10,659 nt of DNA from Chloroflexota bacterium (GCA_013696275.1 JACCYW010000124.1:1-10659), one strand, 5' to 3'. Positions 1 through 7,053 are shown, counted from the first letter of the stretch. A program made the numbers and translations. Notes: generated by a model from the letters alone, not told the origin.

Positions 1-1077
1 GGTCGGGGCAAGATCGACCATCGAGGCGTGCGCGGTGACCTTGGCTGGAGCATCTGCTAGCCGGGCGTCCCAGCGCATCCAGAGCGGGATGTGCGTGGCG
101 TAGGGCTTGGCCTTGTGGATGAGCCGATGATCACCCCAACCGATGCCGTTATCCGCCACCAGCATGAACAGGGTGTCCTCGAATCGCCCCTGCAGCTGCA
201 GCTCTCCTACGACGGCTCCCAACATCTCATCGACCGACAGCAGCGCTCGGCATGCCTTCATCAGCGGCCATCCGTCCGGGTGCAGGCGGGCGATCGAAAG
301 GTCCGCCACCCAGTCAGGTTTGTCGCTCACATCGGCTTCGGCATAGGCCGGACTCTTGTACCTGCCAACGCTCTGGCATCGGGCATCGCCGAGGTGTCGT
401 GGGGCGACGATCGGCCCGGCGAAGATGTCCTCGCCGGCGTGCGGGGCATAGGTCGAGAGGAGCAGGAAGACGGGCGCGGACTGGGGCGCTTCGCGCAGGA
501 AGCGGGTGGCTTGATCGCGCAACACATCGGTGTGGTAGTCGGCCGGCAGGGCCTTGTCGCGATGGACTTCCAGCGTGTCGTCGATCCACCAATCGGTCCA
601 ATAGCCGCCGGCCGTGATGGCCACGCGATCCCATCCTGGCGGCGTCTTGTCGGGCAGCACATTCAGGCGGTTCATGTACTTGCCGACGATGCCCGTCCAA
701 TAACCGCGCTCGTGCAGAGCGGTGGCCACCGTGACCTCGGGCTGGAAGACGGTCGGATCCTCGTTGTCCCGTACGCCGTGGTGGCGAGACCATAGCCCGG
801 TCAGGAACGATGCCCGACCGGGACAGCACAGCGGGTCGTTGGCGAACATGTTGGTCCAGCGTTGACCGCCGTCAAGGAAGAGCGCGCGGATGTTGGGCGT
901 CAGCGAGAAAAGGCGACGCGCCGGCTCCTGGGGTAGGTCGTCGACCATCAAGACCACGACGTTGGGCCCTGAGAGGAGTGGCACCTGCGCGGCGCTGGCC
1001 GTCGAGCCAGCACCCAGCAGGGTGAGGACCGCCAGCAGGATGGTCAGAACACCGGTCGTAGTTCGCGCCGATCGCAT
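1..1077 (-). CDS. Exported sulfatase, C-terminal part missing (runs off the window)
   Basis: Hydrolyses sulfate esters; the exact substrate cannot be told. The frame is open from ATG at 1077 to base 1 (359 residues, no stop in the window). Residues 1-30 are a Sec signal peptide (Arg-rich start, long Leu/Val core, ASA-AQ cleavage site), so it acts outside the membrane. Sulfatase landmarks appear in order: metal-binding VDD (D46, D47), the formylglycine motif C84-x-P-x-R88 followed by FLTG, G-Y-W-T-G...G-K133 near 126-133, APH213, and the second metal site ADN (D309, N310) with H317. C84 makes it a Cys-type sulfatase needing formylglycine-generating enzyme. The usual Lys...Tyr-Glu stretch after the metal site reads K-P-Y-A-T-H-I-P-L, with Ala where Glu is common. 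The start is fixed by a perfect Shine-Dalgarno sequence. Divergent from the phosphatase gene at 1242. Family assignment is very sure, substrate unknown. Confidence 0.95.
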   Translation of the reverse strand, partial: MRSARTTTGVLTILLAVLTLLGAGSTASAAQVPLLSGPNVVVLMVDDLPQEPARRLFSLTPNIRALFLDGGQRWTNMFANDPLCCPGRASFLTGLWSRHHGVRDNEDPTVFQPEVTVATALHERGYWTGIVGKYMNRLNVLPDKTPPGWDRVAITAGGYWTDWWIDDTLEVHRDKALPADYHTDVLRDQATRFLREAPQSAPVFLLLSTYAPHAGEDIFAGPIVAPRHLGDARCQSVGRYKSPAYAEADVSDKPDWVADLSIARLHPDGWPLMKACRALLSVDEMLGAVVGELQLQGRFEDTLFMLVADNGIGWGDHRLIHKAKPYATHIPLWMRWDARLADAPAKVTAHASMVDLAPT

Positions 1078-1085
1078 CGGACGCC

Positions 1086-1093
1086 ACCTCCTT
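1086..1093 (-). promoter_or_regulatory. Shine-Dalgarno of the sulfatase gene
   Basis: AAGGAGGT on the minus strand, 8 bases before ATG 1077. It is a full match to the anti-Shine-Dalgarno core and decides the sulfatase start. Confidence 0.85.
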
Positions 1094-1160
1094 CTCGATG
1101 GATCGTGGAGCGGACCGGTCGACTCGAGGCCCCAGCCGGGGGCCCGACCCGGTCGATGTC

Positions 1161-1189
1161 ATCCTCGCCACCGACCTCGGCCGAGTCAA
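1161..1189 (-). promoter_or_regulatory. Candidate promoter of the sulfatase gene
   Basis: On the minus strand, TTGACT (1184-1189) lies 17 bases from GAGGAT (1161-1166), a GANNNT-type -10 box. Transcription would begin near 1154, giving a leader of roughly 77 bases. This is assigned by eye from hexamers and spacing only. Confidence 0.35.
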
Positions 1190-1228
1190 GCGCCCGACCT
1201 AGGTACTCGCTCTTGGCGCCCGGTCCCC

Positions 1229-1234
1229 TACCCT
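1229..1234 (+). promoter_or_regulatory. Candidate -10 box for leaderless transcription of the PhoD-like gene
   Basis: TACCCT (TANNNT form) ends 7 bases before ATG 1242, so transcription would start at or within a base or two of the start codon. No Shine-Dalgarno sequence is present upstream of 1242 and no convincing -35 hexamer was found. The same layout is seen before the proline dehydrogenase gene. Confidence 0.45.
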
Positions 1235-1241
1235 ACGCACG

Positions 1242-2975
1242 ATGCCGGAGTTGCTTGTCGGGCCGTTGCTTCGTTGGGTCTCGGAGAGCGAAGCGACCGT
1301 ATGGGTGGAAACGGATGCGGCCTGTGAGGTCGAGGTCCTTGGTCACGTCTCACCCACGTTCCATGTGGAGGGCCACCACTACGCCATAGTAGCGATAGGC
1401 GGGCTCAGCGCCGGGACGAGCTACCCATACCAGGTATCACTCGATGGGACGGTCCGCTGGCCTATCCCCGACTCGGGCTTCCCAGCCAGCGTCATCCGGA
1501 CGCTCGATCCGTCCGAGACGGTCAGGCTGGTCTTCGGCTCGTGTCGCCTCTCGGTCCCGCACGAACCGCCCTTCACGACCGATCGACTCATCGACCGGCA
1601 GGGCCGCGGCCCGGATGCGCTGGCCGCATACGCCCGGCGACTGATCGATTCGCCCGGAGCGCCCTGGCCACAGGTGCTGATGCTGACCGGCGACCAGGTA
1701 TACGCCGACGATGTCCCCGAAGCTACACGTGAGTTCATCGCCCAGCGGCGCGACACCTCTCGGCCACCTCACGAGTCGGTCGCTGACTTCCTCGAGTACA
1801 CGCACCTCTATCGCATCTCATGGAGCGAGCCACTGACTCGCTGGCTGTTCTCCACCGTATCGACCTCCATGATCTTCGACGATCACGATGTCATCGACGA
1901 CTGGAACATCTCGGCGGAGTGGGTCGCCGACATGCGTCGCGAGGCCTGGTGGGATGACCGCATCGTAGGCGCGTTCATGAGCTACTGGATCTACCAGCAC
2001 CTGGGTAATCTGTCGGTCACCGAGCTGGCGGCCGATCCGGTCCTGCGGGCCGTGCGCGAGGCAGTGGACGGTGGACCGATACTGCGTCGCTTCGCCTTCA
2101 TGGCCGACCGGGAGACCGCCGGCAGCCGGTGGGCCTATCGGCGCGACCTGGGCAGCGCCCGGCTGGTAGTGGTCGATTCGCGTGCCGCGCGTGTGCTGCA
2201 GGATGGGCAGCGCGAGATGATCGACGAAGCAGAATGGCGATGGGTGGAGGAGAACGTCACGGGCGATGTGGACCACCTGGTCATCGCCAGCTCGCTGCCG
2301 GTCCTGCTGGTGCCGGGCATGCATCACGTGCAGGCCTGGAGTGAACGCGTGGCGGCGGGCGCCTGGGGAGGCGTGGCCGCCCGCCTGGCCGAAAGGGTGC
2401 GGCGCGGGTTCGACTTGGAGCATTGGGCCGCCTTCGGCACCTCTTTCGAAAGGCTCTTCCAGCTCATCAGCGAGATCGGCGCCGGGCGAAGCGGCCGAGC
2501 CCCATCGAGCATCGTCTTCGTGTCCGGCGATGTGCACCACGGCTACCTGGCGCGGGTCGCCTTCCGCCGCCGGACAGGGGTCCGCAGCGCCGTCTATCAG
2601 GCGGTGTCATCGCCGTTGCGCAATCCGCTCGGCAAGGGCGAACGGATGGGCCAGCGCATCATCGCGTCTCGACTAGGCGGCGCCCTGACTCGCTTGCTGG
2701 CCCGGTCCGCCGGAGTCCCGTCGCCTATCGTCCGCTGGAAGCGTCTGGAGGGCCTGGTCTTCGACAACCAGATCGCCACGCTGGAGCTGCATGGCCGCAA
2801 CGCTCTCTTGCGCGCCGAGCGGTCGGTGCCCAGCGACGCTCCCGAACGCGCCGCTCTCGAGACGATCTGGGAGCGGCGTCTGGCACCGGCACCGGCTGAT
2901 GCGGCGAGCATGACCGTCGACAGCGACGGCCGACCGGCGGCCGAGGTCGACCCGAAAGCAGGCGCGGTGCGGTAG
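1242..2975 (+). CDS. PhoD-like metallophosphatase / phosphodiesterase, cytoplasmic
   Basis: A 577-residue protein of the PhoD-like (alkaline phosphatase D) branch of the calcineurin-like metallophosphoesterases, which cleave phosphate mono- or diesters at a two-metal centre. Residues 1-90 resemble the small beta-sandwich domain found in front of PhoD catalytic domains (WVSESEATVWVE). Catalytic motifs: FGSCR (98-102), LTGDQVYADD (148-157), YTHLYRISW (186-194), IFDDHDVIDDW (211-221) and VSGDVHHGY (427-435). No signal peptide or Tat twin-Arg is seen, unlike classic secreted PhoD, so it probably acts in the cytoplasm and scavenging of external phosphate is less likely. The last 30 residues are Ala/Asp/Pro-rich and look disordered. 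Start chosen because homology begins at once and a TANNNT box lies just upstream. It ends 5 bases from the stop of the convergent GGDEF-EAL gene. Family sure; substrate unknown. Confidence 0.92.
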   Translation: MPELLVGPLLRWVSESEATVWVETDAACEVEVLGHVSPTFHVEGHHYAIVAIGGLSAGTSYPYQVSLDGTVRWPIPDSGFPASVIRTLDPSETVRLVFGSCRLSVPHEPPFTTDRLIDRQGRGPDALAAYARRLIDSPGAPWPQVLMLTGDQVYADDVPEATREFIAQRRDTSRPPHESVADFLEYTHLYRISWSEPLTRWLFSTVSTSMIFDDHDVIDDWNISAEWVADMRREAWWDDRIVGAFMSYWIYQHLGNLSVTELAADPVLRAVREAVDGGPILRRFAFMADRETAGSRWAYRRDLGSARLVVVDSRAARVLQDGQREMIDEAEWRWVEENVTGDVDHLVIASSLPVLLVPGMHHVQAWSERVAAGAWGGVAARLAERVRRGFDLEHWAAFGTSFERLFQLISEIGAGRSGRAPSSIVFVSGDVHHGYLARVAFRRRTGVRSAVYQAVSSPLRNPLGKGERMGQRIIASRLGGALTRLLARSAGVPSPIVRWKRLEGLVFDNQIATLELHGRNALLRAERSVPSDAPERAALETIWERRLAPAPADAASMTVDSDGRPAAEVDPKAGAVR

Positions 2976-2980
2976 CCCGA

Positions 2981-5668
2981 TCATCGCCCGGCCAGCGTGC
3001 CGACCGGGATCGGCTCCTCTGCTGCGACCGGGATGGCGAAGCGCGACGTGGCCAGCAGGCGGCCTGCCCCGGAGGCGTCGAGGGGCCTGGCCAGCAGGAA
3101 GCCCTGGAAGCGGTCGAAGTCCATCGACCGGACCCGATCGAGCTGCTCGGGGCGTTCGATGCCCTCGGCCACGACGGTCAGGCGGAGCGAATGGCCCAGA
3201 GCCACGATAGCCTCGGCCACCCGCGCATCTTCTTCGGTCCGGCCCATCACGGCCACGAGGGGTCGGGCGATCTTGATCACATCGACCGGGAAGCGGCCCA
3301 GGTAGCGCAAGGAGGAGAGTCCCACCCCGAAGCCGTCTAACGCGATCGACACGCCGAGCGCCTTGAGATCGCGCAGCCGGCTGGCGATCATCGGGTCCTC
3401 GGCCATCACCTGGACCTCCGAGAACTCCAGCGTGAGATGCGCGGGTAGCAGCGCCGAATCACGCAGGACCCCAGCCACGTCCTGTACGAAGTCAGGCTCG
3501 CGCAGCTGGCGGGTAGACACATTCACGCTCACGCCGGCCGGGTAAGGGGCGTCCCGATTCCACTTCCGTGCCTGGTGGCAGGCTTCACGCAGCACCCACC
3601 GGCCGATGGGCACGATGAGCCCGGATCCTTCCGCCAGAGGGATGAAGGCGCTCGGATCGATGGGCCCACGCAGCGGGTGGGCCCAGCGCAGGAGTGCCTC
3701 GAAGCCGACGACGCGGCCAGTCCGGAGATCGCTCATGGGCTGATATCGGATGGACAGATCTCCCCGCGACACAGCGCCGGTGAGGTCGTCGCGCAGCACC
3801 TGGCGATCGGTCAACTCCGCTTCCATCTGCGCATCGAACACGGCGAAGCGACCCTTGCCCCGCGTCTTGGCGGTGTACATGGCCACATCGGCATCATGCA
3901 GCAGCTCTTCCGCTGTCTGAGAGCGACCCCGGCCAGCCGCGATGCCGACGCTGGCCGTGGTGGTGACGACTCGGCCCTCGATGGTCATCGGCCGGCCGAC
4001 TGACTCGATTATGCGCTCTGCTATGCGGACCACGCCGCCGATATCCTGGCCGTCCTCGATGAGAACGGCGAATTCATCACCGGACAGTCGCGCCGCCAGG
4101 TCCGACGGTCGGACGGAGGCGTCGATGGCGTCAGCCACGGTCCGCAGGACCTGATCGCCAGTGGCATGGCCGTGCGTGTCGTTGACACCCTTGAAGTCGT
4201 CCAGATCGATGAACAGCACGACCGGCAGGTCGCCCCGGCGCTGGCGTCGGACGAGCGACGCGGCCAGGCGCTCTTCGAACAGAGCGCGATTCGGCAGCCC
4301 GGTCAGGCTGTCATGCAGAGCCTGGTGGCGAAGCTGGTCCTTCAGGCGCGAGACATCGGACAGTGACCGACCAAGGCGACCGTTCTCGAGCGCCACTCCG
4401 GCATGATCGGCGATGGTCTGGAAGAGCCGCAGCTCATCGACCCGGAAGCTGCCCAGGGCGCCCATCCGATTGGCCATCACCAGCGTGCCCAGGAGTGAGC
4501 GCTCGCCCATCAACGGCACGACCATGGCGTCCCTGATGGGCGCATCGTTGATGCGATCGGAGCGCTCCTGTCCACGCGGCAAACGAGGGCTCAGGAAGGC
4601 GGTCGACCCCGAGATGGCGCGCAAACGAAGGGCATCCCGCTCGCCGTCGAGGCGCGTCGTGGTCAGGGTCTCGACCTCGTCGGTCGGCCCCAGGATGGTC
4701 CGCAGCGCGTGCTCGTGATCCTCGCCCGTGAAGAGCACGCACTCCGCGTACTCGGCTCGGAACGTGCTGCGCGCCTCGGTCAGGAGGGAGACGAGAGCAC
4801 CCTCCAACTCGCCGGTCCCGCGCAGGATCCGGGTGGTGCCGTAGAGCAGTTCCAGGCTCTCGCGCTGGCCCTGCTCCGCGACGTACGCACGGTATGAGCG
4901 CCAGGCGACGCCACCCAACAGGGCAGGGATGGCCATCAGCCAGGCAGCTGTCGGTGCGACCCACAGCATGGTGATGCCTATCAGCGCCAGCGTCGTGTTG
5001 GTGGCCGCCACGGCCAGCCCGAAGCGGACCGCCTGGGGGATGCGCTTGCGATCGGATCGACCCTGGGCGAGCCAGATGGCGAGGTTCACGGCGAGCAGGC
5101 CGATGGCCGTCGAAGCCAGCGTGGCCACCAGAGCACCGACCCATATCAGCGGCTGGAGCGGCGTCGCAGGCCCAGCGTTGAGACCGACGAGGAGGTGGAA
5201 GAGGCCGACGCTGACAGCCGATCCAAGAAGGAAGAGGGCCATGTTGAAGCCGAATTTGAGGGCCGTCGGACGCCGGTGGATGAGCAGCCCGATGCCGGAT
5301 CCGAGCACATGCGCCAACACGACGTCCTGCGGCGCAGCAAGGAAGAAGCCCAGGACCAGCGGGAGCTCGCTGAGCGAGAAGGAATGCGCCTCTCGCTGGA
5401 ACTGGAGATGTACGACCCGGACCTCGACCAGGTAGAAGAGGATGGTGAGCAGCCACAATGGCAGCGTCACTGGCGCCACCAGAGCGGCTCGACCGTAGAT
5501 GACCATGGTCGTGGCAGCGATGCCGATGAGGAGCATCGCGCAGGTCAGGAGCCAGACACGCTGAGCTCCGCGAAGACCGCTCAGCTGGCTGGCGGCGATG
5601 CGGCGGAGGAGGGGGCTGTGGCTGATGTCGGGGGCATGTAGCCGGGCGGTCACCTGGGTAGCGTCCAT
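2981..5668 (-). CDS. Membrane GAF-GGDEF-EAL protein (cyclic di-GMP turnover or sensing)
   Basis: An 895-residue inner-membrane protein. Residues about 35-260 form roughly seven hydrophobic helices of no named sensor type that I recognise. About 265-435 is a GAF domain, 440-615 a GGDEF diguanylate cyclase domain, 620-875 an EAL phosphodiesterase domain. The GGDEF part looks active: DLDDFKGVND (488-497), signature SGDEF (529-533), and the inhibitory-site R520-x-x-D523 five residues before it. The EAL part keeps E657, N716, E748, E751, D778, K799, E835, E838 and Q855. However, the usual D-D-F-G loop reads D778-G779-F-G and the usual K-I-D reads K-I-A801. Loss of the second loop Asp, a metal ligand in studied EAL enzymes, suggests weak or no hydrolysis. 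The frame is open back to 5797, but the region upstream of M at 5668 is Arg-rich and overlaps the previous gene. ATG 5668 overlaps that gene by 19 bases and has no good Shine-Dalgarno, implying translational coupling. GTG 5653 is a less likely alternative. Confidence 0.93.
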   Translation of the reverse strand: MDATQVTARLHAPDISHSPLLRRIAASQLSGLRGAQRVWLLTCAMLLIGIAATTMVIYGRAALVAPVTLPLWLLTILFYLVEVRVVHLQFQREAHSFSLSELPLVLGFFLAAPQDVVLAHVLGSGIGLLIHRRPTALKFGFNMALFLLGSAVSVGLFHLLVGLNAGPATPLQPLIWVGALVATLASTAIGLLAVNLAIWLAQGRSDRKRIPQAVRFGLAVAATNTTLALIGITMLWVAPTAAWLMAIPALLGGVAWRSYRAYVAEQGQRESLELLYGTTRILRGTGELEGALVSLLTEARSTFRAEYAECVLFTGEDHEHALRTILGPTDEVETLTTTRLDGERDALRLRAISGSTAFLSPRLPRGQERSDRINDAPIRDAMVVPLMGERSLLGTLVMANRMGALGSFRVDELRLFQTIADHAGVALENGRLGRSLSDVSRLKDQLRHQALHDSLTGLPNRALFEERLAASLVRRQRRGDLPVVLFIDLDDFKGVNDTHGHATGDQVLRTVADAIDASVRPSDLAARLSGDEFAVLIEDGQDIGGVVRIAERIIESVGRPMTIEGRVVTTTASVGIAAGRGRSQTAEELLHDADVAMYTAKTRGKGRFAVFDAQMEAELTDRQVLRDDLTGAVSRGDLSIRYQPMSDLRTGRVVGFEALLRWAHPLRGPIDPSAFIPLAEGSGLIVPIGRWVLREACHQARKWNRDAPYPAGVSVNVSTRQLREPDFVQDVAGVLRDSALLPAHLTLEFSEVQVMAEDPMIASRLRDLKALGVSIALDGFGVGLSSLRYLGRFPVDVIKIARPLVAVMGRTEEDARVAEAIVALGHSLRLTVVAEGIERPEQLDRVRSMDFDRFQGFLLARPLDASGAGRLLATSRFAIPVAAEEPIPVGTLAGR

Positions 5669-6003
5669 TCGACCCCATCGATGCTCGACGAGCCGTCGCT
5701 GCCAAGAACACTTCGCGTCCAATCGACGCCCAGACTGACCATCTCGCCGTCTGGGGTGACGGCGACTGGGCCGAGTGCGCCGACGAAAGCCGTCCACTCG
5801 ATACCGTCCGGGTCTTCCACCCGATGTCGCGTCGGTGTCCCCTCACCAACGGTCTGCTCCTGCGCGAAGGAGCTCGCTGCATCTAGCTGATCATCAGGCC
5901 CCAGGCCTTCATCGGCGGCGACCGGGAGTGCCACTCCCAGGGCGAGCAGACTTCCCGCCATCGCCAGCAGTCCCCGTCGCATCATCGTTCGTCCCTTCGA
6001 CAT
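5650..6003 (-). CDS. Small exported protein with three G-[IV]-[DE]-W-T repeats, unknown function
   Basis: A 117-residue protein I do not recognise. Residues 1-30 are a signal peptide: basic MSKGRTMMRRG, then a hydrophobic Leu/Ala core and the site PVAA-DEG. The mature part, about 87 residues, is acidic and carries three short repeats: GIEWT (67-71), GVDWT (92-96) and GVEWT (110-114). The second and third are each preceded by a Gly/Asp/Ser-rich turn. No Cys is present. The longer frame back to 6063 is rejected because a perfect AAGGAGGA lies 7-8 bases before ATG 6003 and the signal peptide starts there. It is the first gene of a two-gene unit: its last 19 bases overlap the start of the GAF-GGDEF-EAL gene. 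It may therefore be an outer-surface partner of that membrane protein, but this rests on gene order only. Confidence 0.75.
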   Translation of the reverse strand: MSKGRTMMRRGLLAMAGSLLALGVALPVAADEGLGPDDQLDAASSFAQEQTVGEGTPTRHRVEDPDGIEWTAFVGALGPVAVTPDGEMVSLGVDWTRSVLGSDGSSSIDGVEWTLPR

Positions 6004-6010
6004 CCGGCGT

Positions 6011-6018
6011 TCCTCCTT
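6011..6018 (-). promoter_or_regulatory. Shine-Dalgarno of the small exported protein gene
   Basis: AAGGAGGA on the minus strand, about 7 bases before ATG 6003. It selects 6003 over the in-frame upstream starts at 6027 and 6063, neither of which has such a site. Confidence 0.85.
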
Positions 6019-6061
6019 GGCCGTCATCGTGGCTACCGGACGCGGTGCCAGCAACGGTGCC

Positions 6062-6092
6062 AAGGTACCGACCGGAGGGGTACCTCAGTACC
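6062..6092. promoter_or_regulatory. Cluster of GGTACC palindromes in the divergent control region
   Basis: GGTACC occurs at 6064-6069 and 6079-6084, and a related AGTACC at 6087-6092. The 10-base string GGTACCGACC of the first site recurs at 6178-6187. On the minus strand TACCTT (6062-6067) could be a -10 box for the small exported protein gene, and would overlap the first palindrome. The spacing and repetition are what an operator would look like, but no known binding motif was matched. Confidence 0.3.
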
Positions 6093-6214
6093 GGGCGCCC
6101 GCCCTCCACGCTGGCCTGCAAGCGCCTCAGCCGTTACCGGGTGATGACCGGATGGTCCCGATCCCGAGGGATCCCTGGTACCGACCAGGCGGGAGCCCAG
6201 AACGCGAAGGTCCT

Positions 6215-6248
6215 GTAACTGGTGTGTTACTGTAGCCGACCGGTTACC
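6215..6248 (+). promoter_or_regulatory. Candidate operator/promoter of the SRPBCC-ArsR operon
   Basis: An inverted repeat GTAAC-N6-GTTAC spans 6215-6230, and a further GTTAC half-site lies at 6243-6247, 17 bases after the second arm. TACTGT (6229-6234), a TANNNT-type -10 box, overlaps the right arm; no clear -35 box was found. ArsR-family repressors normally bind short inverted repeats overlapping the promoter of their own operon, and this one encodes such a repressor two genes in. The binding partner is inferred from position. Confidence 0.4.
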
Positions 6249-6283
6249 AATCGCGCTCAACACGCCAAGGGAGCACCATCAAG

Positions 6284-6706
6284 ATGAAGTCTTACGAAGC
6301 CAGCGCGACCATCGATGCCCCGCCAGAAGCCGTCTGGGCCATCCTGACCGATGGGCCCGGGATGGCTTCGTGGGACTCGGGGGTCGAGCGGGTCGACGGA
6401 AGGATCGCCCAGGGTGAGACCATCAAGGTCGTTTCGAAGGCTGCGCCGGGCAGGACCTTCCCGGTCAAGGTGACGTCCTTCCAGCCCGCCCGCAGCATGA
6501 CCTGGACGGGTGGGATGCCGCTCGGACTATTCAAGGGCGAGCGTACTTTCAAGCTCACTCCTGCCCCCGGCGGCAGCACCGGATTCCATGTGCGTGAGGA
6601 ATACACGGGTCCCCTGCTGCCGCTCGTGTGGCGCTCCATGCCCGACCTTGGACCCTCGTTCGACCAGTTCGCTGTCGGGCTCAAGGAACGGGCGGAGGGA
6701 ATCTGA
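6284..6706 (+). CDS. SRPBCC (START-like) family protein
   Basis: A 140-residue protein of the SRPBCC superfamily, a helix-grip fold with a deep cavity that binds lipids, polyketides or other hydrophobic ligands. Seen: the N-terminal strand-helix SATIDAPPEAVWAILTDGPGMASWDSGV, a classic SRPBCC opening with the Ala-Pro-x-x-x-V-W motif, then alternating strands (KVTSFQPARSMTWTGGMP) and a final amphipathic helix FDQFAVGLKERAEGI. Length is typical. No signal peptide, so cytoplasmic. An AAGGGAG lies 10 bases before ATG 6284, a slightly long spacing. It is the first gene of a four-gene operon and its stop codon overlaps the next start (CTGA). Its neighbours are an ArsR repressor and a second SRPBCC protein. 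Ligand or enzyme activity cannot be told. Confidence 0.88.
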   Translation: MKSYEASATIDAPPEAVWAILTDGPGMASWDSGVERVDGRIAQGETIKVVSKAAPGRTFPVKVTSFQPARSMTWTGGMPLGLFKGERTFKLTPAPGGSTGFHVREEYTGPLLPLVWRSMPDLGPSFDQFAVGLKERAEGI

Positions 6707-7053
6707 GCGATCCCGCAGCCGACCCGCGATCGGACGTCCTGGGCGACGCGTTCGGGGCGCTGAGCGACCCGCATCGGCGCGTCATCCTGGGATTGCTCGG
6801 CTCTGGCCAACGTTCGGTCGGTGAGCTCGCCGCAGCGCTGCCCATCAGCCGCCCCGCCGTATCGCGGCATCTGCGGCTCCTCCGGGAGGCTGGCCTGGTG
6901 GCTGAGCAGGCGCGTGGGACGCGCCGGATCTATCGCCTCCAGGAACAGGGTGTCGAGGCTGTGCAGGCGTACCTCGAGCAGGTCTGGGGTGAGGTGGGAG
7001 CCCGCTTCCGCCTGCTAGCCGACAGCAGTGGGCCAGGCGAGTCGAAGCCGTGA
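6703..7053 (+). CDS. ArsR-family winged-helix repressor, probable CTG start
   Basis: A DNA-binding repressor of the ArsR/SmtB family, 116 residues when counted from CTG 6703. It opens SDPAADPRSDVLGDAFGALSDPHRRVIL, the usual first helix. The recognition helix-turn-helix covers about 38-66 (SVGELAAALPISRPAVSRHL), followed by the wing (GTRRIYRL, 72-79) and a C-terminal dimer helix. The Cys metal-binding motif of ArsR/SmtB metal sensors is absent and there is no Cys at all, so it is likely not a metal sensor. It resembles the ArsR members paired with AHSA1 genes. Start: in this frame the only ATG/GTG/TTG start before the domain is GTG 6628, which would add 25 unlike residues and overlap the previous gene by 79 bases. 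CTG 6703 sits in a CTGA overlap with GGAGGG (6694-6699) 3 bases before it. Probably represses its own operon. Confidence 0.85.
   Translation: MSDPAADPRSDVLGDAFGALSDPHRRVILGLLGSGQRSVGELAAALPISRPAVSRHLRLLREAGLVAEQARGTRRIYRLQEQGVEAVQAYLEQVWGEVGARFRLLADSSGPGESKP

Noticed and set aside
91..795. Long plus-strand open frame (234 residues) over the sulfatase
   Set aside because: Antisense shadow: the minus strand carries clear sulfatase motifs, and this product has no recognisable domain or ribosome-binding site.
1818..2540. Minus-strand frame of 240 residues opposite the PhoD-like gene
   Set aside because: Antisense shadow of a gene with intact catalytic motifs; no recognisable domain.
5669..5797. 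N-terminal extension of the GGDEF-EAL gene to 5797
   Set aside because: The extra 43 residues are Arg-rich, lie inside the small exported protein gene and have no Shine-Dalgarno sequence. ATG 5668 fits better.
4434..5882. Minus-strand open frame of 482 residues in another frame of the GGDEF-EAL gene
   Set aside because: Arg/Pro/His-rich translation typical of a high-GC shadow frame. The true frame shows the helices and the GAF domain.
6628..6702. ArsR start at GTG 6628
   Set aside because: Adds 25 residues that read as a shadow of the SRPBCC gene and overlaps it by 79 bases. CTG 6703 matches the normal family length.
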